Shown here one piece after another: positions 1 through 6,054 of a stretch of 7,802 nt of DNA; position 1 is the first letter of the stretch, and every line of letters starts with the position of its first letter. The stretch is taken from contig JAGBYC010000220.1 in assembly GCA_017628935.1 (NCBI GenBank), positions 1 to 7,802 of the forward strand. The letters are read 5' to 3'. The notes beneath the pieces are model-generated. The model was not told where the DNA came from and did not search any database. It saw only the letters and a program-made list of their open reading frames with translations. A program made the position numbers and the translations under genes. Origin of the DNA: Clostridia bacterium (lineage in GTDB: Bacteria > Bacillota > Clostridia > Christensenellales > Borkfalkiaceae).

Positions 1-174
1 GACGCTCAGTCGAACCTTATGCTTGGCGAATTTAGTTTTAAAATTCCTTCTAAATCAGTTAGCACCATTAAAATTAAGTTAGAAGTAGTTGACGCACCTA
101 ATATGAATAGCGAATACGACTTCCCAGTTCATATAGAAGGTGAGGTGGTTGAGCTTAATCGTCTTAATTTTTAA
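1..174 (+). CDS. C-terminal fragment of an unrecognised beta-rich protein (5' end outside window)
   Basis: Frame 1 is open from the window edge to a TAA at 172-174, giving 57 residues that end in ELNRLNF. The stretch alternates hydrophobic and polar residues (for example FSFKIPSKSVSTIKIKLEV, then a DFPVHIEGEVVEL strand), which suggests two or three beta strands at the end of a beta-sandwich. The pattern of a 'G-x-F-x-I-P-x-x-S' strand followed by a 'G-E-V' strand vaguely recalls LEA14/WHy-like domains, but this is a weak impression and no function is assigned. The codon style matches the downstream genes, and a convincing terminator follows 64 nt after the stop, which supports this being a real gene end. 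The start and upstream domains are not visible. Confidence 0.7.
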   Translation, partial: DAQSNLMLGEFSFKIPSKSVSTIKIKLEVVDAPNMNSEYDFPVHIEGEVVELNRLNF

Positions 175-237
175 CCTAACTTGTTTCTATGTCGTTAAAA
201 AGTTTAATAGCGATGAAAGAATGATTTTATTAAAATT

Positions 238-274
238 AAAAACCGATACTTTAATTAAGCGTCGGTTTTTACTT
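238..274 (+). terminator. Intrinsic terminator after the leftmost gene
   Basis: The arm AAAAACCGA at 238-246 pairs with TCGGTTTTT at 262-270. The stem extends inward through a T-G wobble (247/261), a mismatch (248/260) and CTT/AAG (249-251/257-259). The 3' arm ends in a T run. It lies between the stop at 174 and the promoter at 283, so it separates the left gene from the ABC-F unit. The A-rich left arm could also make it work weakly in the other direction. Confidence 0.8.
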
Positions 275-282
275 TGTTTTTA

Positions 283-311
283 TTGATTTAAAACGATATT
301 TATGTTAAACT
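283..311 (+). promoter_or_regulatory. Sigma-A-type promoter for the ABC-F gene
   Basis: TTGATT (283-288) and TAAACT (306-311) are separated by 17 bp, with an extended -10 TG at 303-304. Transcription would start near 318, leaving a leader of about 22 nt. AGGAG at 330-334 lies 5 nt before the ATG at 340. A TATAAA at 313-318 lacks a correctly spaced -35, so it is the less likely -10. Confidence 0.6.
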
Positions 312-339
312 GTATAAAGTTTGCTAAATAGGAGTTAAA

Positions 340-1914
340 ATGTTACAAGTATCTAACGTAACCGTTCAATTCGGTTCAAGAAAATTATTTGAAGAAGTTA
401 ATTTAAAATTCACAAATGGTAACTGCTACGGTGTTATAGGCGCAAACGGGGCAGGAAAGTCGACCTTTTTAAAAGTTTTATCGGGCGAACTTGAACCTAA
501 TAAGGGCGAAGTTTTCTTAGGTAAAAATGAAAGAATGTCTGTTTTAATGCAAAATCAAAACGCTTATGATAACGAAACCGTTATTCGTACCGTAATGCTT
601 GGACACAAGCGTTTAGTGGATATTATGGACGAAAAGGACGCGTTATACGCAAAAGAAGATTTTTCTGACGCTGATAGCGAAAAGGCTGGCGAACTTGAAG
701 CAGAGTTTGAAGAACTTAACGGCTGGGAAGCAGAAAGCGAAGCAGAAAAACTTTTACAAGCGCTTGGCATTAGTGAAGACGAATATTACACCTTAATGGC
801 AGATATGGATGCTAAAAAGAAGGTTAAAATATTACTTGCGCAAGCACTTTTCGGCAATCCCGACGTTTTACTTTTAGACGAACCTACAAACAACTTAGAC
901 CTTCAAACAATTCGTTGGCTTGAAGATTATTTAATGGACTTTGAAAACACAATTATCGTAGTTTCGCACAACCGTTACTTCTTAAACAAAGTATGCACGC
1001 ATATTTGTGACGTAGATTACGGCAAAATTAACGTTTTCGTTGGTAACTACGATTTCTGGTATCAATCGTCGCAACTTATTGCGCGCCAACTTAAAGACCA
1101 AAACAAAAAAGCAGAACAACGCGCTAAAGAATTACAAGAATTTATTGCAAGATTCTCTGCAAACGCGTCAAAATCGCGTCAAGCAACGTCACGCAAAAAA
1201 GAACTTGAAAAACTTACCCTTAACGATATTAAGCCATCGTCAAGAAAGTATCCGTTTATTGAATTTAAATTTGACCGTCCAGTAGGTAACGATATTTTAC
1301 TTGTTGAAGGCTTAACTAAACACGGCTATTTTGAAAACCTTAACTTTATAGTTAATAAAGAAGAAAAGATAGGCGTTGTAAGTAGCAACTCTAAAGCGAT
1401 AACTATGCTTTTTGATATTTTAGCAGGTAAAGAAAAGGCAGACTCTGGTTACTTTAAGTGGGGTATTACCGTAACTCCTACTTATTTACCTGAAAACAAC
1501 GACGAGTTCTTTGACGGTTGCGACCTTAACTTAGTTGAGTGGCTTGACCGTTTCTCGTACGACCATTATGAAGAATTCGTTCGTGGCTGGCTTGGTAGAA
1601 TGCTTTTTTCTGGTCAAGAAGCGCTTAAAAAAGCAAAAGTGTTATCAGGTGGCGAAAAGGTTAGATGTATGCTTTCAAAAATGATGCTTGAAGGTGGTAA
1701 CTTCTTAATTTTAGACGAGCCTACTAACCACTTAGACTTAGAAAGTATTACTGCGTTAAACAACGGCTTAACTTCGTTTAAAGGCAATCTTATTATGACC
1801 TCGCACGACCGTGAACTTATGAATACGGTGTGCAATCGTATTATAGAAATAGAAGGCGCAAAAACATTTGACAAGTTAGTTAATTACGACGAATACCTTT
1901 CATTAAAAATATAA
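340..1914 (+). CDS. ABC-F family ATPase, YkpA/YbiT-like ribosome-associated type
   Basis: This 524-residue protein has two fused ABC ATPase domains and no membrane segment. Family members bind the ribosomal E site and modulate translation, or protect against antibiotics, rather than transporting anything. In domain 1 the Walker A is GANGAGKST (residues 34-42), Walker B is LLLDEPTNNLD (177-187) and the H-loop is VSHNR (208-212). The first signature is degenerate: MDAKKKV (156-162) stands where LSGGE is expected. A charged linker follows (about 240-300), in the position of the P-site tRNA-interaction motif. In domain 2 the Walker A is degenerate (SSNSKAITM, 348-356; the lysine position is Ile354), while the signature LSGGE (435-439), Walker B ILDEPTNHLD (457-466) and H-loop TSHD (487-490) are intact. 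The order of motifs and the MLQVSNV start fit the YkpA/YbiT branch. The start is supported by AGGAG 5 nt upstream. It is probably the first gene of a unit with the AAA+ pair, 61 nt downstream with no terminator between. Whether it is housekeeping or confers resistance cannot be told from sequence. Confidence 0.9.
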   Translation: MLQVSNVTVQFGSRKLFEEVNLKFTNGNCYGVIGANGAGKSTFLKVLSGELEPNKGEVFLGKNERMSVLMQNQNAYDNETVIRTVMLGHKRLVDIMDEKDALYAKEDFSDADSEKAGELEAEFEELNGWEAESEAEKLLQALGISEDEYYTLMADMDAKKKVKILLAQALFGNPDVLLLDEPTNNLDLQTIRWLEDYLMDFENTIIVVSHNRYFLNKVCTHICDVDYGKINVFVGNYDFWYQSSQLIARQLKDQNKKAEQRAKELQEFIARFSANASKSRQATSRKKELEKLTLNDIKPSSRKYPFIEFKFDRPVGNDILLVEGLTKHGYFENLNFIVNKEEKIGVVSSNSKAITMLFDILAGKEKADSGYFKWGITVTPTYLPENNDEFFDGCDLNLVEWLDRFSYDHYEEFVRGWLGRMLFSGQEALKKAKVLSGGEKVRCMLSKMMLEGGNFLILDEPTNHLDLESITALNNGLTSFKGNLIMTSHDRELMNTVCNRIIEIEGAKTFDKLVNYDEYLSLKI

Positions 1915-1963
1915 ACAGCGCATAAAAATTACCGCGTGAAAGCGTGGCTTAACACATATTACT

Positions 1964-1969
1964 AAGGAG
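1964..1969 (+). promoter_or_regulatory. Ribosome binding site of the AAA+ gene
   Basis: AAGGAG lies 6 nt before the ATG at 1976, which fixes that start. The 61-nt gap between the ABC-F stop and this ATG contains no terminator with a T run and no good promoter. A short GC hairpin (CCGCG 1932-1936 with CGTGG 1943-1947, one wobble) is the only structure in it. Confidence 0.75.
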
Positions 1970-1975
1970 AGTATT

Positions 1976-3715
1976 ATGGCAACCGATAAAAATCAATCGT
2001 CAATCTCAAAATTTTTATTAAAAATTTTCAAGTCTAACACCGTAAGATGTTTAACGGTAGTTGTAGTTTTAATTTTAGCAACGCTTGGCGTGTTTATGCT
2101 TGACGAAGCAAACGAAATTAGACAACAACACCTTAGCTTTTTAGAAAGCAATATCGTATTAGAGTTTTTAGACCTTTTTGGAATAGAAAGGGTAAACTTA
2201 TTACGTAGTTCGTGGGTGTTATTTTTAACGATAGTTGCTTTCGTTATATTCGTAACGGTGGCGGGCTTAATTAAAAGCAAAGCAACTAAGTCGCCAGTTA
2301 AAGCAAACGTTATTTATTACGTGTCTATCGCGTTAGCGTTTTTATTCTTTGCTTACATTGCTTATTCTCAAGGCGCGTTTGAAGGAATAGGCGAATCGGT
2401 AAACGTTTTTGCTAACACGGTATTTACTATACTTGTTTGCTTTGTGTTTATTGCCATAATTCCTATTACGATATTAGTTGCTTATTTCTTAATTAAATTT
2501 TTAGTTTTCGTAGGGGTAATTATTTTTACTAACCTTAAAAAATTTGCTCAAGAAATTAGCGCTCAATTCAAGCATTCAATGGTTGAAACGGGTGAAGCAA
2601 CTGAAGATGACTTTGCTGAAAACACAGCAGAAAAAGTTTTTCCAGCATTAGTTAAAATTGACGTTAAAGGGGAAGAAGAAAAAACCGTAAACACTCCTAT
2701 TACGCTTGATGAACTTGCCCTTCAATTTCAGTCGTTTGCAGCAAACGAACATAAAATTTACTACGGTTTACCGTTAATTCGTTCTTTCTTTGCAGGCTTA
2801 GGCACTTCGCGTTTAATTATTTTAGAAGGTTTAAGTGGTACAGGTAAATCAATGTTACCAAGAATGTTTTCAGAATTTACCGGCGCAAAAGCATTTTTCG
2901 CACCAGTTCAAGCAACTTGGAGAGACAAAACCGACGTTTTAGGTTTTTATAGCGAATTTGCTAAAACGTTTAAAACAACTCAGTTTTTAGAAAATTTATA
3001 TCAAGCGTCTTATACCGATAAGGCAAACTTAATGGTTTTAGACGAAATGAACTTGTCACGCGTTGAATATTACTTTGCTGATTTCTTATCAGTTATGGAA
3101 TATCCACCAGAAGACTGGAAAATTAGAGTTTGCGAAGTTCAAACGGGTCAAACTTTACCTGAAAAACTTGAAGGCGGTTGCATTGCCGTTCCTACAAACA
3201 CTTGGTTTATAGGTACTGCTAATACAGACGATTATACATTTACTATTACCGATAAAGTTTACGACCGTGCCGTTGTTATCGATTTTGAAGAAAAAACCAC
3301 TCCTATCACAAGCGAATTTAAAAAAGACGCTATAAAAATTTCTGCCGAAAAATTATTAGAACTTTTTGAAAACGCTCAAAAAGAAGAAGACAAGCGTTTA
3401 AGTTCTGCTGAAACTGAAAAATTCTTAAAAGTTTGCGACTTTATGAAAGACGCCTTCAATATTCGTTTTGGCAACAGAATTATGACGCAAATTGAATCGT
3501 TCGTTCCTATTTACGTTGCACTTGGTGGCACTAAAGAAGAGGCGTTAGACTTCTTATTTGCACGTAAAATTTTACGTAAAGTTGAAGGTATGTTTGAAGA
3601 CTTTGTTAAAGAAGAACTTGTAAACTTATCTAACCTTATAACTTCGTTATACGGTAAAAACGTATTTAACGAAACTGAAAAACTTATTGCAAAATTCACT
3701 AAAAGGCTGGTTTAA
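1976..3715 (+). CDS. Membrane-anchored McrB-like AAA+ ATPase
   Basis: A 579-residue protein with an N-terminal membrane region and a C-terminal AAA+ motor. Hydrophobic segments lie at about 23-42, 80-98, 112-131 and 148-185, the last long enough for two passes, so four or five helices are expected. The AAA+ core starts near 245. Its Walker A is GLSGTGKS (285-292), followed by a VQATWRDKTDVLGFYSEF segment (311-328). Walker B is LMVLDEMNLSR (352-362), with VEYYFADFLSVME after it. Sensor 1 is GTANTDD (413-419, Asn416), and DKVYDRA (426-432) carries a probable arginine finger, Arg431. Walker B with E-M-N, the W-x-D-x-x-D-x-L-G-x-Y segment and the GT-x-N-T-x-D sensor are typical of the McrB/COG1401 clade rather than MoxR. 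McrB proteins are nucleotide-driven motors that work with an McrC-type partner in DNA restriction, but they are normally soluble. The next gene starts 6 nt later and is the obvious partner. The substrate is unknown. The AAA+ identity is firm, the McrB affiliation fairly firm, and any defence role is inference. Confidence 0.85.
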   Translation: MATDKNQSSISKFLLKIFKSNTVRCLTVVVVLILATLGVFMLDEANEIRQQHLSFLESNIVLEFLDLFGIERVNLLRSSWVLFLTIVAFVIFVTVAGLIKSKATKSPVKANVIYYVSIALAFLFFAYIAYSQGAFEGIGESVNVFANTVFTILVCFVFIAIIPITILVAYFLIKFLVFVGVIIFTNLKKFAQEISAQFKHSMVETGEATEDDFAENTAEKVFPALVKIDVKGEEEKTVNTPITLDELALQFQSFAANEHKIYYGLPLIRSFFAGLGTSRLIILEGLSGTGKSMLPRMFSEFTGAKAFFAPVQATWRDKTDVLGFYSEFAKTFKTTQFLENLYQASYTDKANLMVLDEMNLSRVEYYFADFLSVMEYPPEDWKIRVCEVQTGQTLPEKLEGGCIAVPTNTWFIGTANTDDYTFTITDKVYDRAVVIDFEEKTTPITSEFKKDAIKISAEKLLELFENAQKEEDKRLSSAETEKFLKVCDFMKDAFNIRFGNRIMTQIESFVPIYVALGGTKEEALDFLFARKILRKVEGMFEDFVKEELVNLSNLITSLYGKNVFNETEKLIAKFTKRLV

Positions 3716-3721
3716 TAAAAT

Positions 3722-5128
3722 ATGAAAAATAACAGCCTTAGCATTTTAAAAAACTTTACGCGTAAACTTGCTAATTGCCGTTATAGAGTTGCCGTTGATA
3801 CTTTGGTTGACGACCTTTTAGAAGGTGGTTTTGGTTACACTACTGAAGAAGGGTTAAAAGAAGTTGTTAATAACGACTTTGTCCTTGCCGACGACTTTGA
3901 AACGCTTTTAGAAAGCATAAGGGTAATATTTCGTTCGCCACGCCTTCACCTTAAAAAAGAAAACGTGGTAATGCGTGCAGAAGCAGCGTCGAAATTTGAC
4001 ACCACTACGCTTAAAGCAACGTATAAAGATGAAAAATTGTGGCGTATTAAAGACGGTGCGCCGTCGCCAGAATACGTGCATTCGTACGTTTATGAAGACG
4101 ATTACGCTATCTACGAAAATAGATTTGTGTGTTTCGTAATTGATGAAATTTTGCAAGAAGTTTCTAAAAAAATTAACGAACTTGCTAAAACTATTGAAAC
4201 GCTTAATAAAAAAATGGGCGCTAAAAAGAAGAGTTTTAGCCCTAACGATTACGTTAATTTTATAGGCGAAGAAGCACCCGTTTTAATTACTGACGACGAC
4301 GTTAACGTTAAGATTTTTACGTCGCTTATTAAAAGCAAAAAATGGCTTATTTCTTTAAAGAGTACACCCCTTTATTTGGCGTGTAAAAAAGCCGGAACTT
4401 TTAATCCTTTAGGATTAAAACCAACTAATATTTTAACTAAAGACTCAACCTATTATACGGTATATAATTTCTACTTAAATTACCTTAATAAAGAGCCTTC
4501 TTTCCAAACGGAACAAGGCATGTATTTAGGCTACGTTACGGTGAACTTATTTGCCGCTTTAAAACAGCTTGGTTTTGTTGTTAATGAAGAAACAAGTAAG
4601 GTTGGTATAACTAATTCGGCTGCAATTAAATTTAACAAAGTTGAATTTAGTTTAAATGCGTTTAGAGTTGTTCTTTCGCAAGAAGAAAACGCCGTTGTAA
4701 TGACGGTTAAAACTCCAGACGATAACGAAGGCAAGTATTTATTTAAAGTGTTGTCAAATGAAGAAAGCGCTAAAGATAAATCGTTTACAACCGTTACTAA
4801 TTACGTTAAAAAACTTTCAATTCGTGAAGACGTTATTAAAACTTTTGTTGTTAACGACGTTAAGCAAGTTCCTAACGCTAACGCAATTTATATTAAACCT
4901 ACTATGCCAAACGCAGTTGAAGTGTTGGTTGGCGTATTAAAAACGTGTTTATTAGTAGGCGTTGGTTCTACGTTTATGTATTCAAGATACTGCCCAGTTT
5001 GTGGCTCAAGCCTTATTTCTTCTTCAATTGAAGGGTATACTTGTAGCAATTGTAAAACTTTATATCACGTATTTGAATACGAAAATAAAGGTATGGTTTG
5101 GTTTAAAAACTTTACAAAAAACAAATAA
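3722..5128 (+). CDS. Zinc-ribbon partner protein of the AAA+ ATPase (possibly McrC/DUF2357-related)
   Basis: A 468-residue soluble protein that I do not recognise with certainty. The N-terminal third is mixed alpha/beta and contains YEDDYAIYENRFVCFVIDEI (123-142). The ENRFV core, followed by a helix, resembles a motif I associate with DUF2357/McrC-type partners of McrB ATPases. A lysine-rich, probably coiled-coil helix follows at about 140-171. The middle (about 200-400) looks alpha/beta, with no PD-(D/E)xK nuclease signature that I can see. The C-terminus has a four-cysteine zinc ribbon: CPVC at 424-427 and CSNC at 441-444. A Val/Leu-rich stretch before it (401-415) is too short for a clear membrane helix. 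The gene starts 6 nt after the AAA+ stop and lacks a well-placed Shine-Dalgarno (AAGG at 3703-3706 is 15 nt away), so translation is probably coupled to the upstream gene. The zinc ribbon suggests nucleic-acid or protein binding. The pairing is well supported; the biochemical role is not known. Confidence 0.75.
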   Translation: MKNNSLSILKNFTRKLANCRYRVAVDTLVDDLLEGGFGYTTEEGLKEVVNNDFVLADDFETLLESIRVIFRSPRLHLKKENVVMRAEAASKFDTTTLKATYKDEKLWRIKDGAPSPEYVHSYVYEDDYAIYENRFVCFVIDEILQEVSKKINELAKTIETLNKKMGAKKKSFSPNDYVNFIGEEAPVLITDDDVNVKIFTSLIKSKKWLISLKSTPLYLACKKAGTFNPLGLKPTNILTKDSTYYTVYNFYLNYLNKEPSFQTEQGMYLGYVTVNLFAALKQLGFVVNEETSKVGITNSAAIKFNKVEFSLNAFRVVLSQEENAVVMTVKTPDDNEGKYLFKVLSNEESAKDKSFTTVTNYVKKLSIREDVIKTFVVNDVKQVPNANAIYIKPTMPNAVEVLVGVLKTCLLVGVGSTFMYSRYCPVCGSSLISSSIEGYTCSNCKTLYHVFEYENKGMVWFKNFTKNK

Positions 5129-5137
5129 AAAGCAATA

Positions 5138-5165
5138 AAAAAGGAGCAAGTTTTTGCTCCTTTTT
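5138..5165. terminator. Bidirectional intrinsic terminator between convergent genes
   Basis: A perfect 12-bp stem, AAAAAGGAGCAA (5138-5149) with TTGCTCCTTTTT (5154-5165), closes a four-base loop. The 3' arm ends in five Ts for the plus strand, and the A-rich left flank supplies a U tract when read on the minus strand. It lies in the 55-nt gap between the zinc-ribbon gene stop and the SIS gene stop, so it can end both transcripts. Confidence 0.9.
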
Positions 5166-5183
5166 GCATATTGTTTTTACGTA

Positions 5184-5804
5184 TTATTTCAAAAATAAAA
5201 GTTCTTCTAATCGTTTACAAACGTAATGATATATAGGTAAATGAAGTTCTTGAATAAGGTACGTTTCCGTTTCGTTTACGCTTAAATCAACGGTCGCTAA
5301 ATCTTTAATAAATATGCCGTTTTTCCCAGTGAAAGTTATTGTTTTTGCGTTTAAAGCCTTAGCAACTTCAAGCGCTTTAATAACGTTTTTAGACTTGCCT
5401 GACGTTGTAAAAGCAACAAGCACGTCGCCGTCATTATAAAGCGAATAAAATAAGTTAGCAAAAGCATAGTTATAACCAACGTCGTTACTAATTGCAGTTA
5501 GCGCGCTAGTAAAAGAAGTTAGGTCGATACACGGTATGCCTTTTTGTAAAACGTTAGCCGTATCCAAGGCGCTTGAAGAAATTGTAGACAGCTTAGCGTA
5601 AAAATCGTTACTTATAGGACGTTTTACGTTAAACTTATTTAAAAGTTCGCCGGCAAAGTGCGCGCAGTCGGCCGAAGAGCCACCGTTACCTATAAGCAAA
5701 ATTTTATTGCCACTTTCATAACAACGTTTTAAAATTTCAATAGCGTTATTTATTTTGTTTTCAAGCCCTGCTAACTCAGGGTGTTTTTTAATTAATTTAT
5801 CCAT
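5184..5804 (-). CDS. SIS-domain sugar-phosphate isomerase, phosphoheptose isomerase (GmhA)-like
   Basis: A 206-residue single SIS-domain protein, close to the 190-200 residues usual for GmhA. GmhA converts sedoheptulose 7-phosphate to D-glycero-D-manno-heptose 7-phosphate in the cytoplasm, for heptose-containing surface glycans. The phosphate-binding motif GNGGSSADC (39-47) leads into HFAGEL, where Glu53 aligns with catalytic Glu65 of E. coli GmhA. TSGKSKN (134-140) is the second sugar-phosphate motif. QELHLPIYH (185-193) supplies His188 in the place of catalytic His180. An insertion of roughly 20 residues at about 62-90 relative to E. coli GmhA is shared, as I recall, by many Firmicutes and Bacteroidetes SIS proteins annotated as phosphoheptose isomerases. 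Both catalytic residues argue against a DiaA-type non-enzymatic homologue, but the true substrate could be another sugar phosphate because no heptose-pathway neighbours are visible. The ATG has no canonical Shine-Dalgarno at normal distance (AAAAGGG ends 16 nt away); no better in-frame start is apparent upstream. Confidence 0.85.
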   Translation of the reverse strand: MDKLIKKHPELAGLENKINNAIEILKRCYESGNKILLIGNGGSSADCAHFAGELLNKFNVKRPISNDFYAKLSTISSSALDTANVLQKGIPCIDLTSFTSALTAISNDVGYNYAFANLFYSLYNDGDVLVAFTTSGKSKNVIKALEVAKALNAKTITFTGKNGIFIKDLATVDLSVNETETYLIQELHLPIYHYVCKRLEELLFLK

Positions 5805-5841
5805 AATTTCACTAAAAAAGCCCTTTTAAACTCTAAAATAT

Positions 5842-5870
5842 ATTGTATAACTAACTTTTTTGTTTGTCAA
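5842..5870 (-). promoter_or_regulatory. Promoter of the SIS isomerase gene
   Basis: On the minus strand, TTGACA (plus-strand TGTCAA, 5865-5870) and TACAAT (plus-strand ATTGTA, 5842-5847) are separated by exactly 17 bp. This is a near-consensus sigma-A promoter. The start site would be near 5835, giving a leader of about 30 nt. It is divergent from the repeat-protein promoter. Confidence 0.8.
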
Positions 5871-5963
5871 TAGTAGCGTTAAAAAGTGCAATAATTACTA
5901 AAAAAAGTGCGTATTTTAACCATAAATTGAATATGCGCGCAAAAAATTTATAAATTATAAGCG
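5871..5963. promoter_or_regulatory. Divergent intergenic region with candidate operator sequences
   Basis: The 93 bp between the two outward-facing -35 elements hold no gene. They contain a direct repeat AAAAAGTGC at 5881-5889 and 5902-5910 (21 bp apart, two helical turns), a GCGCGC at 5935-5940, and a perfect 12-bp palindrome AATTTATAAATT at 5945-5956, 7 bp before the rightward -35. The A/T tracts could act as UP elements. No binding protein can be named. Confidence 0.35.
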
Positions 5964-5992
5964 TTGACAATAGTAAATAAAAGTGTTATATT
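5964..5992 (+). promoter_or_regulatory. Strong promoter of the repeat-protein gene
   Basis: TTGACA (5964-5969) and TATATT (5987-5992) are separated by 17 bp, with a TG at 5984-5985 making an extended -10. The start site would be near 6000, leaving a leader of about 55 nt. With the AGGAGGT ribosome site, this predicts high expression. Confidence 0.8.
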
Positions 5993-6014
5993 AAAAAATA
6001 TAAAGTAACTATTC

Positions 6015-6033
6015 GTACGCGTATTACGTGTAT
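6015..6033 (+). promoter_or_regulatory. Hairpin in the 5' leader of the repeat-protein mRNA
   Basis: TACGCGT (6016-6022) pairs with ACGTGTA (6026-6032) through seven base pairs, one of them a G-T wobble, around a three-base loop (ATT). A further G-T pair at 6015/6033 is possible. It ends 8 nt before the Shine-Dalgarno and does not cover it, so a transcript-stabilising or protein-binding role is more likely than direct occlusion. There is no T run after it. Confidence 0.4.
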
Positions 6034-6041
6034 ATGTCCTT

Positions 6042-6048
6042 AGGAGGT
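6042..6048 (+). promoter_or_regulatory. Strong ribosome binding site of the repeat-protein gene
   Basis: AGGAGGT is complementary to the 16S 3' end over its whole length and lies 6-7 nt before the ATG at 6055. It fixes the start of this long gene. Confidence 0.9.
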
Positions 6049-6054
6049 ACGACA

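Noticed and set aside
1868..1896. TTGACA at 1868-1873 as a promoter for the AAA+ gene
   Set aside because: It lies within the ABC-F coding end, and the correctly spaced hexamer (GAATAC, 1891-1896) is a poor -10. Read-through from the ABC-F promoter is the simpler explanation.
1932..1947. Hairpin CCGCG/CGTGG between the ABC-F and AAA+ genes as a terminator
   Set aside because: The stem is only five pairs with a wobble, and no T run follows it.
1976..3715. MoxR-type ATPase of a MoxR/VWA operon
   Set aside because: The motifs around Walker B and sensor 1 are McrB-like, and the neighbour has no VWA MIDAS motif (DxSxS).
5184..5804. DiaA-type replication initiator-associated SIS protein
   Set aside because: Both GmhA catalytic residues, Glu53 and His188, are present, which favours an enzyme.
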